DNA of 13,360 bases from Chloroflexota bacterium (lineage in GTDB: Bacteria > Chloroflexota > Anaerolineae > Promineifilales > Promineifilaceae). The stretch is taken from positions 1 to 13,360 of the forward strand of contig JAHEEY010000072.1 of assembly GCA_024640485.1 (NCBI GenBank). The letters run 5' to 3'. The translations under genes and the position numbers were made by a program. Below the pieces are notes generated by a model. The model was not told where the DNA came from. It did no database searches and was given only the letters and a program-made list of their open reading frames with translations. Positions 1 through 6,300 of the stretch are shown here, piece after piece. Position 1 is the first letter of the stretch. Every line of letters begins with the position of its first letter.

Positions 1-188
1 AGGATGACGTCCAGATCGCCGTCACCGTCTAGATCCGCCAATGCGGTACTGTGGTGAAAAGTGCCGGTGTTGTCGGTCATCACCAGCCAGAAGTAGTAGG
101 TGAGCGCACCGAGCCCCACCAAGCTCAGGAACAGCAGCATCCCGAATAGCCTGGCAGTGGTTGAGCTTGGGTGAGATGTGCTCACCAT
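1..188 (-). CDS. FG-GAP/VCBS-repeat protein, N-terminal fragment
   Basis: The 5' end of a minus-strand gene that runs off the left edge; 62 codons are visible. The start is ATG at 188-186, preceded by GAGG with a short spacer. Residues about 16-36 form one hydrophobic segment (GMLLFLSLVGLGALTYYFW), which works as a signal anchor or signal peptide. Right after it comes ADLDGDGDLDVI, the acidic D-x-D-G-D-G-D-x-D loop of FG-GAP/VCBS repeats. Such repeats bind calcium and build beta-propellers in extracellular or cell-surface proteins. The protein is therefore probably exported and membrane-tethered, with its propeller outside. The ligand cannot be guessed from this piece, and the body of the protein lies outside the window. 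Confidence 0.75.
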   Translation of the reverse strand, partial: MVSTSHPSSTTARLFGMLLFLSLVGLGALTYYFWLVMTDNTGTFHHSTALADLDGDGDLDVI

Positions 189-914
189 AGTGACCTCGTT
201 TGCGGGCTTCCCCTCGCGGAGAGGGTTGTTACGTCTTCCGCAGATGTCAGGTAGATTTTTCGGTGAAGTTAATTAATCTTTAACCATAGCATAAACTAAG
301 GGTGCAGCGCACAAACAAGAGATAGTTATTCACACTGATTTTACCTTTTGCAGCTGCCGGCGGTGATGTTGAGCGGTTCAACCGCAAGGAGGTGGCGGAA
401 TAGTTCCTGCTTCTCACAACGGTAATGGCTCCTGCAGCTGCGCGGCGGCAAAGAGGATGTGATGCCGCCGCTGGAACGTCGCTCGGAGGCCGATCGACGG
501 GTCACAAACATGACTTTAAGAAGGTTCTGTATTACAATCCCCGGCGGGTAGTTGTCTGCCAACGGCAGGTGATTTTCTGCCTAGTAATTTAAAATAGACT
601 GCTTCGTGTATGTCCGATCACAGCTAGCTATTCCTGAAAGTGAGTAAGTAGTGGGCACAATGGGCAGTCACGCGCTCTTGGCATAGTCCTTATGTTGGGC
701 AGATTTAGGTGAGCCATTTGACAGACTCCTCTTCCATCCCCCGTCTTGTGTCTATTCCGTGAAGCGTACGAAAATTAAGAATTCGGGTTGATTTTGGCAA
801 AACCCAGGGAACACGGCAGCGTCAATTCCCCAGGTTGGCCGCGGCAAGACAGGAATGCAGGCATCGCACGCTGCAAAATCACTCCTGTTGGGCCGGTTAT
901 TTAAGGAGTTTCAG
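189..914. other. 726-bp intergenic region with no supportable gene
   Basis: This gap separates the divergent FG-GAP gene and the FKBP lipoprotein gene, so it should hold both promoters. An AT-rich stretch (about 240-345) lies upstream of the minus-strand gene. A GC-rich block (about 345-560) carries a strong hairpin at 442-471. A 73-codon minus-strand frame spans 341-562, but it has no recognisable domain, is rich in Arg and Ser, and is not credible as a gene. A TTGACA hexamer at 718-723 has no -10 partner at normal spacing. No tRNA, riboswitch or IS remnant was recognised. Confidence 0.6.
442..471. repeat. GC-rich inverted repeat (9-bp stem, 12-nt loop)
   Basis: GCGGCGGCA at 442-450 is the exact reverse complement of TGCCGCCGC at 463-471, with a 12-base loop between them. 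No T-run follows on either strand, so it does not look like an intrinsic terminator. It lies in the middle of the long gene-free region and could be a structured RNA element, a protein site, or chance in GC-rich DNA. Confidence 0.5.
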
Positions 915-2210
915 ATGAAACAATCATTTAGGGCTGTGGCCTGGGCATCTATGCTGGCTTTATTGCTCATTACGCTGATCGCCTGCGGGCCCGCCGGCGG
1001 CAAACCAGCGGCCGAAGAGTCGGCAGCTGATACCGCCCACAGCGATGTCACAGTAGATGAAGCGGTAGGTGAGGCGCCCGATGACGCCATCCACAGCGCC
1101 GTCGATACCGAGAATCCAGTTGTTGAAGCACCCGTCGTGGAGGGCGAATTGGAATATATTGAAATTGAAGCTGGTACCGGCGCGCAGCCAAATCCAGGGG
1201 ACACTGTATTTGTTCATTACACTGGAAAGCTGGAAGATGGCACTGTCTTTGACAGCTCAGTTGAGCGGGGCACGCCTCTCGACTTCGTATTGGGCCAAGG
1301 CCAGGTGATTGCCGGCTGGGATCAAGGTATCGCCATGATGAAAGAAGGCGGCAAAGCGACCCTGATCATCCCGCCAAATTTGGGGTACGGCGCTCAAGGC
1401 GCCGGCGAGACCATCCCCCCCAACGCCACCCTCATCTTTGATGTAGAGCTGGTCTCTGTGGTCAAGCAGTTGGAGCCAACTGAAGTGGCTGCAGAAGATT
1501 ACACCACGTTGGAAAGCGGCATTCAGATTTTCGATATTGAAGCCGGCGAAGGCGATCCCGTCGCCGAAGGTGACCGCATTTCGGTTCATTTCGCCGCCTG
1601 GAGTGAAATGGGCGCGCTGCTGGTTAACTCCCGTGACCAGGGCCCCGCGGTTTATTCCCTGGGTTCCACCGAGCTGTTCCTCAATGATTGGGACGAGGCG
1701 GTTCTGGGCATGAAGGTGGGCGGCTTGCGCCAGATTTTCATCCCGGCCGGCAGCGGCGGCAATGCCGCTCCGCCGGAGGAATCGTTGACTTTGGAGCTGG
1801 AGCTGCTGGGAACGGTTGAGCCCATCGCCCAAACCGAGGTTGACGAGGCGGATTACACCACCACCGACAGCGGTTTGAAATACTACGACATCGTCGTTGG
1901 TGAGGGCGAACTGGCGGAAGCCGGATCCACGGTCTCGGTCCATTACACCGGCTGGCTGCAGAGCACCGGCGACCAACTGGACAGCTCCGAGGAGCGAGGC
2001 GAGCCGGTTGAGTTCCCGCTGGGCATCGGTGCCGTTATCCCTGGCTGGGATGAAGGCATTCTGGGGATGCAGGTGGGCGGCCGCCGGCAGCTGGTGTTGA
2101 CACCGGCCCTCGGTTTCGGCGAAGCTGGCAATGGCCCGATTCCGCCCGACTCTGTTCTGGTCTTCGAGATCGAGCTGATGGGTGTGACCGCTGCTTCTCC
2201 TATTGAATAA
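915..2210 (+). CDS. Triple-FKBP-domain peptidyl-prolyl isomerase lipoprotein
   Basis: A 431-residue exported lipoprotein with three tandem FKBP-type peptidyl-prolyl cis-trans isomerase domains, which would assist folding of proteins outside the cytoplasmic membrane. ATG 915 is preferred over an upstream in-frame ATG at 855: it follows AAGGAG by a normal spacer and puts a type II signal peptide at the terminus (hydrophobic residues 11-22, lipobox LIAC, lipid Cys24). An acidic low-complexity linker covers residues 25-78. Domain 1 (about 79-182) has the full drug/substrate pocket: Tyr102, Phe112, Asp113, Phe124, Val131, Ile132, Trp135, Tyr158, Ile167, Phe175. Domain 2 (about 197-300) has lost most of it, keeping Trp259 but with Val237-Asn238 at the Phe-Asp pair and no counterpart of the loop Tyr. 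Domain 3 (about 317-424) keeps Tyr344, Asp356, Phe367, Trp378, Phe417, with Leu355 and Phe401 substituted. Each domain is preceded by a similar E-x-D-Y-T-T or ELEY lead-in, which points to internal duplication. It is transcribed alone and followed by a strong terminator. Confidence 0.93.
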   Translation: MKQSFRAVAWASMLALLLITLIACGPAGGKPAAEESAADTAHSDVTVDEAVGEAPDDAIHSAVDTENPVVEAPVVEGELEYIEIEAGTGAQPNPGDTVFVHYTGKLEDGTVFDSSVERGTPLDFVLGQGQVIAGWDQGIAMMKEGGKATLIIPPNLGYGAQGAGETIPPNATLIFDVELVSVVKQLEPTEVAAEDYTTLESGIQIFDIEAGEGDPVAEGDRISVHFAAWSEMGALLVNSRDQGPAVYSLGSTELFLNDWDEAVLGMKVGGLRQIFIPAGSGGNAAPPEESLTLELELLGTVEPIAQTEVDEADYTTTDSGLKYYDIVVGEGELAEAGSTVSVHYTGWLQSTGDQLDSSEERGEPVEFPLGIGAVIPGWDEGILGMQVGGRRQLVLTPALGFGEAGNGPIPPDSVLVFEIELMGVTAASPIE

Positions 2211-2290
2211 TTGAACTCTGTACCTGCGCCAAGGACGCGATTGTGAGAGTGCCTTGGCCCAGGTGGGGAATGTGATTACATTCCTACGGG

Positions 2291-2340
2291 CCCCGAGGCT
2301 AACGGCTGAATTCAGCCGTTAGCCTCGGGGTTTTTTCTTT
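2291..2340 (+). terminator. Intrinsic terminator: perfect 40-bp palindrome plus T-run
   Basis: Bases 2291-2310 are the exact reverse complement of 2311-2330 (CCCCGAGGCTAACGGCTGAA and its complement), centred on GAATTC. TTTTTTCTTT follows directly at 2331-2340. It lies 80 bp after the FKBP stop codon. The T-run is only on the plus side, so it terminates plus-strand transcription. Confidence 0.95.
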
Positions 2341-2401
2341 CAACATGGGCGCCGGTTAAAACGGCCTCGCTCAAGATTAGTTTAGAATCCATCCAGTTCG
2401 C

Positions 2402-2429
2402 TTGCTTTTAAGCTTGTTCTGGCTATCCT
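2402..2429 (+). promoter_or_regulatory. Possible sigma70-like promoter for the MscS gene
   Basis: TTGCTT (2402-2407) and TATCCT (2424-2429) are separated by 16 bases, downstream of the FKBP terminator and about 60 bp before the MscS start. Both hexamers match the consensus poorly (about 3/6 and 4/6). The position is sensible because a new promoter is needed after the terminator, but the call is weak. Confidence 0.22.
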
Positions 2430-2489
2430 TTTCTCAGACTATCCGACGAATGAAGGCGATCGCCTGCTTTGCGATCATGGGAGTTATTC

Positions 2490-3353
2490 ATGGATCTGCC
2501 GATTACACTTCAAACTGCTTTGACACAATTCCTCCTTTTTCTACCGAAACTAGTGATGTCGCTGGTCGTCTTTGTGGTCACGCTGTATCTGGCGGCGATT
2601 ATCACTCGGTTGGCCCGCAAGGCGATGGTTGGGCGGCGGATGCCAGCTCATGTCATTGAGCCGTTGGGCCAGCTGGTCCGCTTGAGTATCGTGACCCTGG
2701 GCACTATCACCGCCCTGCAGCAGGTTGACTTCGACGTCACCGCATTTGTCGCCGGTTTGGGCATTATGGGTTTCGCAGTTGGCTTCGCGCTGCAGGACAT
2801 CGCCCAGAACTTCGTGTCCGGGGTACTGCTGCTGGTGCAGCGTCCTTTTGCCGTGGGGGATTTCATCCAGGTGGAATCTTTTCAGGGGCACGTCCAGGAG
2901 ATCAACCTGCGGGCTACCCGGGTGACTACACTGGACGGTGAAGATGTGCTTATCCCCAACCGGATTGTCTATGCCAACCCGATCACCAATTTCACGTTGA
3001 CTGAATCGCGCCGGGTTCAAATCCCGGTGGGTGTGGCTTATGACAGCGATCTGGATCTGGTAGAAAAGGTAGTGATCGATACGGTGACAGCCCTGCCCCT
3101 GGTTCTGGCCGATCCTCGCCCGCAGGTCTCTATCAATAGCTTTGACGACTCTTCTATTAATGTGACCGTGCTGGTGTGGGTGGACGCGCGAACAGTCATG
3201 CCCAATGCGGTCAAGCACGCGGTGGTAACTGCGCTTAAAAAAGCATTCGACACCCACGGTATAGAAATCCCCTTTCCAATCCGGACCCTTCATTTGATGG
3301 ACAGCGAAAAAGCGATGTTGAGCGAATTGAAAAGCTCCACAACCGCACGGTGA
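2490..3353 (+). CDS. MscS-family small-conductance mechanosensitive channel
   Basis: A 287-residue inner-membrane channel that would open under membrane tension to release solutes on osmotic downshock; E. coli MscS has 286 residues. ATG 2490 is chosen over a TTG at 2469 because GGGAG at 2479-2483 sits six bases before it. Hydrophobic segments lie at about 12-39 (TM1), 58-77 (TM2) and 82-118 (TM3, the pore helix). TM3 has the small-residue packing pattern of MscS: AGLGIMGFAVGFALQ, then NFVSGVLLLVQRPF. The beta domain follows (DFIQVESFQGHVQEI..., DGEDVLIPNRIVYANPITNF), then GVAYDSDLD and a C-terminal HGIEIPFP strand, all matching the MscS alpha/beta vestibule in order. It appears monocistronic: a terminator lies upstream and 127 bp separate it from the next gene, although no clear terminator is seen in that gap. 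Confidence 0.93.
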   Translation: MDLPITLQTALTQFLLFLPKLVMSLVVFVVTLYLAAIITRLARKAMVGRRMPAHVIEPLGQLVRLSIVTLGTITALQQVDFDVTAFVAGLGIMGFAVGFALQDIAQNFVSGVLLLVQRPFAVGDFIQVESFQGHVQEINLRATRVTTLDGEDVLIPNRIVYANPITNFTLTESRRVQIPVGVAYDSDLDLVEKVVIDTVTALPLVLADPRPQVSINSFDDSSINVTVLVWVDARTVMPNAVKHAVVTALKKAFDTHGIEIPFPIRTLHLMDSEKAMLSELKSSTTAR

Positions 3354-3480
3354 GTTTGTCGACGAACCGCACCTCTTTTGACCGGCTGGGAAGCTTCTTT
3401 GAGGCTGTTTGTGACTGCGGGGCATCTTGGGTACACTCCTGTTCGGAACCTAATCACAAATACTAGGATGGGAAGGAACA

Positions 3481-4473
3481 ATGAAGCGATACGCGAAAAT
3501 CCTCAGCACCGGACGATATGTGCCGGAGAAAATGGTGCCCAACTCATATTTCGACGAAATTCTGGGGCGGGAGGTCGATGAGTGGTTGGTGCAGAATGTG
3601 GGTATCAAAGAACGCCATGTGATGGCACCGGACGAAGCGACCAGTGATTTGTCTGCCCATGCCGCCCGGCAAGCGATGAACCGTGCCGGCATCGATCCGC
3701 TGGATCTGGATCTGATCATCGTAGCCACCGATACTCCCGATTATCTCAGCCCGGCCACAGCTACGGTGGTGCAGGCGAAACTGGGGGCTAAGAATGCGGG
3801 CACCTTTGATGTCAACTGCGCCTGTGCCGGCTGGGTGACGGCGATGGACACCGCCGCCCGCTTTATCGCCTCTGACGAGGAGTTGAACTACGTAATGGTG
3901 ATCGGCGCTTACGGCATGACCCGGTTTGTGGATTACACCGATCATTACACCTGCACCCTTTTTGCTGACGGCGCCGGCGCCGCGCTGCTGGGAGTGGACT
4001 CAGAACCGGGCTTCCTGGCGGGCAAGCGTATCGCTGCCGGCGAATTTTATGATGCCCTGGGGATTTACACCGGCGGGGCCGCCTGCCCCACCACCCCGAT
4101 TTCCGAAAACAACGGCACCCCCCGGGTGCGGTTCGTTAAGAAATTCCCGGCTACCTTCAATTCCGAAAATTGGCCCCGACTGGTGCGGGATACGGTGGCC
4201 AAGGCGAAGCTGACCCTGGACGATATCGACTTCTATCTGTTCACCCAGCTGAACGTGAATACCATTAAGATGATTATGGGCATTTTGGAGCAGCCTCTGG
4301 AGAAGACCCATTGGATCATGGACAAATGGGGCTATACCGGTTCAGCCTGTATCCCGATGGCTTTGGATGACGCCATTGAGATAGGTCGCGGCCCGAAACC
4401 AGGCGACAAGGTGCTGTTCTGCGCCAGCGGCGGCGGTATCTCCATGGCGGCGACCATCTGGCAGTGGTCCTAA
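3481..4473 (+). CDS. Ketoacyl-ACP-synthase-III-like thiolase-fold enzyme, altered catalytic triad
   Basis: A 330-residue thiolase-superfamily protein of FabH/KASIII length, probably cytoplasmic. The start ATG follows GGAAGGA. The family order is clear: an N-terminal STGRYVPE strand, D-E-W...GIKERH, LIIVATDTPDYLSPATA, the nucleophile motif NCACAGW with Cys115, the FADGAGAALLG strand at about 161-171, and a C-terminal CASGGG-type loop at about 314-319. FabH uses Cys-His-Asn. By alignment to the FabH motif PHQAN, the His position here is Thr255 (FTQLN, 254-258). By alignment to GNTSAA, the Asn position is Tyr285 (GYTGSA, 284-289). The Cys that takes the acyl group is kept, while the pair that drives decarboxylation of malonyl-ACP is not. 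Such changes are known among KASIII relatives that act as acyltransferases, so acyl transfer or a non-decarboxylative reaction is more likely than fatty-acid initiation. The gene is 69 bp upstream of an acyl-CoA synthetase on the same strand, so it is probably co-transcribed. The superfamily is certain; the substrate is unknown. Confidence 0.88.
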   Translation: MKRYAKILSTGRYVPEKMVPNSYFDEILGREVDEWLVQNVGIKERHVMAPDEATSDLSAHAARQAMNRAGIDPLDLDLIIVATDTPDYLSPATATVVQAKLGAKNAGTFDVNCACAGWVTAMDTAARFIASDEELNYVMVIGAYGMTRFVDYTDHYTCTLFADGAGAALLGVDSEPGFLAGKRIAAGEFYDALGIYTGGAACPTTPISENNGTPRVRFVKKFPATFNSENWPRLVRDTVAKAKLTLDDIDFYLFTQLNVNTIKMIMGILEQPLEKTHWIMDKWGYTGSACIPMALDDAIEIGRGPKPGDKVLFCASGGGISMAATIWQWS

Positions 4474-4542
4474 CCTGATCCTGCCAGGTCTGCAGAAAGG
4501 GGCGGCTGAAGGCGCGAGCGCATCACTTCTTTGGAGGGATTG

Positions 4543-6081
4543 ATGTACATTGGTGATTATCTGGGGCGGCGGTCGATATATTCACCGGATAAGCTGGCTA
4601 TCGTCGATGCCGGCAAAACACCTGAATGGCGGCTGAGCTACAGCCAGCTGAACGAGCGGGCCAACCGGCTGGCCAACTGGCTGCAGCGCGAGGCGGGGAT
4701 CGGCTTCGGCGACCGGGTAGCGATTCTGGCGCGGGATGGGGTGGAGCATCTAGATACCTTTTTTGCCTGCGGCAAGCTGGGGGCGATCCATACCGCCCTC
4801 AACTGGCGGCTCCATTGGCGGGAGCTGGCGGGCATCGCCGCGGAGACATCCCCCAAACTATTGATTTATTCCGAAGAATTTCAGGAAGCGGTGGGCCAGC
4901 TGCTGGCAGATCCTGGAGCCGCCGGTATCAAACACACTATGCATATCGGGCAGCAGGGCGTAGCCGGCAGTCAATCTTTTGAAGCATCGCTTCAGGGTAG
5001 TGACAACAGCCCGGCTGCCAACCCGGCTGTTCAGGCGGAAACGATCGCGGCGCTGATCTTCACTGGCGGTACCACCGGCCTGCCCAAGGCGGCGCAGGTA
5101 TCGCATCGCATGATCGGCTGGAACACTCTTAACACGGTGGTCCACGATCTGCACCATGATGATATTTACCTCAATGTGTTCCCCCTGTTCCATACAGGCG
5201 GCCTGTTTGTCTACACTCTGCCCCAAATCATTTTGGGCGGGACGACTATCCTGGTGCGGCAGTTTGAGCCGGCGCAGGTGATGGCGTTAATCGAGCGGGA
5301 AAAGGCGACCGTCTTCGCGGCGGTGCCGACCATGTACCAGCTGCTGACCCAGGCAGCTAATTGGGAGACGGCAGACCTCTCATCGCTGCGCTTCTGCACT
5401 AGCGGCGGGGCGCCGCTGCCGGTGCCCTTGGTAGAGAAATATACGGCTGAGAAGGGGATCCGTTTCAAGCAGGGGTTCGGCATGACTGAATTCGGGCCGG
5501 GGATCTTCGCGTTGGCGGCTGAGGACGCCATCGGCAAAGCAGGCAGCATCGGCCGGCCCAATTTCTTTGTCGATGCCCGCGTCGTCGATGATCAGAACCA
5601 GCCGGTCGGCCCGGATCTGGTGGGTGAACTAATCTTGAAGGGGCCGAGCATGTCCTCGGGCTACTTCAACAACCCGGCAGCCAGCCGGGAATCCATCGAC
5701 GACGACGGCTGGTTCCACACCGGGGATCTGGCCCGACATGACCAGGAATGGTATTTCACCATTGTGGATCGCAAGAAGGATATGTTCATCTCCGGCGGCG
5801 AGAACATTTACCCGGCTGAGATTGAGAAGGCGCTGTACCAGCACGAAGCGGTCCATATGTGTGCCGTGGTGGGAGTGGCTGACGAGAAATGGGGCGAAGT
5901 CGGTGTGGCCTGTGTGGTATTGAAGCCCGGGGTGGAAGCTGGACCTAATGAGCTGCTGGATCACCTGCGCGACAACCTGGCGGGCTACAAAGTGCCGAAG
6001 CGGGTGGAGATCATGGCCAGCCTACCCATTTCCGGCGCTGGGAAGATCCTGAAGCGGGAGCTGCAGCGGCTGTTGGCTTAA
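4543..6081 (+). CDS. AMP-forming acyl-CoA synthetase (FadD-like)
   Basis: A 512-residue ANL-superfamily ligase that activates a carboxylic acid with ATP to an acyl-adenylate and then forms the CoA (or another) thioester. ATG 4543 is chosen over TTG 4531 because GGAGGG at 4533-4538 lies just before it. The core motifs are in order: phosphate loop TGGTTGLPK (174-182, with Gly instead of the usual second Ser); VFPLFHTGG; FGMTE with Thr315-Glu316; HTGDL with Asp395 for ribose binding; the hinge region DRKKDM (409-414); SGGENIYPAEIE; and the C-terminal catalytic Lys501 in GAGKILKREL. The length and motif wording fit medium/long-chain fatty-acid or aryl-acid CoA ligases, but the acid cannot be read from sequence. 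It lies 69 bp after the KASIII-like gene, which suggests one operon where this enzyme supplies an acyl thioester to its neighbour. Confidence 0.93.
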   Translation: MYIGDYLGRRSIYSPDKLAIVDAGKTPEWRLSYSQLNERANRLANWLQREAGIGFGDRVAILARDGVEHLDTFFACGKLGAIHTALNWRLHWRELAGIAAETSPKLLIYSEEFQEAVGQLLADPGAAGIKHTMHIGQQGVAGSQSFEASLQGSDNSPAANPAVQAETIAALIFTGGTTGLPKAAQVSHRMIGWNTLNTVVHDLHHDDIYLNVFPLFHTGGLFVYTLPQIILGGTTILVRQFEPAQVMALIEREKATVFAAVPTMYQLLTQAANWETADLSSLRFCTSGGAPLPVPLVEKYTAEKGIRFKQGFGMTEFGPGIFALAAEDAIGKAGSIGRPNFFVDARVVDDQNQPVGPDLVGELILKGPSMSSGYFNNPAASRESIDDDGWFHTGDLARHDQEWYFTIVDRKKDMFISGGENIYPAEIEKALYQHEAVHMCAVVGVADEKWGEVGVACVVLKPGVEAGPNELLDHLRDNLAGYKVPKRVEIMASLPISGAGKILKRELQRLLA

Positions 6082-6110
6082 GCAGCTTGCTTTCGATCGG
6101 TCGGCAGTGT

Positions 6111-6135
6111 CAAGTGTGATCGTGGACAACACTTG
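6111..6135. repeat. Short inverted repeat after the acyl-CoA synthetase gene
   Basis: CAAGTGT (6111-6117) and ACACTTG (6129-6135) are exact reverse complements with an 11-base loop; TGTCAAG also occurs twice, at 6108-6114 and 6134-6140. There is no T-run, so it is probably not a terminator by itself. It may be a minor RNA structure or chance. Confidence 0.3.
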
Positions 6136-6212
6136 TCAAGATTTCAGTGGTCGCTAGATCATCTGCAGGAAATCGCCGGCATGAAGGGGAAGTTCGACAA
6201 ACCAGGCGAATG

Positions 6213-6278
6213 GAAGACGCCTCCTGTTGGTAAGAGTTTTTCTAGGAAAACCTAAGCTACCAATTTGGAGGCGTCTTC
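6213..6278. terminator. Large hairpin between convergent genes, likely terminator
   Basis: GAAGACGCCTCC (6213-6224) pairs exactly with GGAGGCGTCTTC (6267-6278). Inside it TTGGTA (6227-6232) pairs with TACCAA (6258-6263), and TAGG-AAAA-CCTA can close the tip, giving a 66-nt imperfect stem. It lies between the end of the acyl-CoA synthetase gene (plus) and the end of the PA14/SH3b gene (minus), the usual place for a shared terminator. On the plus strand a pyrimidine-rich tail follows; no clear T-run is seen on the minus side. Confidence 0.6.
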
Positions 6279-6300
6279 TTTCTACGGCGGCGAAGTCAGG

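Noticed and set aside
189..205. Similar leader (GCAAA-CGAGGTCAC) upstream of both the FG-GAP gene and the receiver-only gene (8602-8616)
   Set aside because: About 14 matching bases around a Shine-Dalgarno core with one indel; probably chance plus the shared ribosome site, and the genes are unrelated.
341..562. 73-codon minus-strand open frame in the left intergenic region
   Set aside because: Arg/Ser-rich, no recognised domain, no convincing ribosome binding site; the adjoining frames show no longer remnant either.
718..723. Perfect TTGACA as a -35 box for the FKBP gene
   Set aside because: No -10-like hexamer lies 15-19 bases downstream, and the start codon is almost 200 bp away.
1257..1976. 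239-codon minus-strand open frame opposite the FKBP gene
   Set aside because: It mirrors three recognisable FKBP domains on the other strand and has no domain or ribosome site of its own.
2550..3425. Long (291-codon) minus-strand open frame opposite the MscS gene
   Set aside because: No domain, composition rich in His, Gln and Arg, and it fully mirrors a clear MscS protein; it is an antisense shadow.
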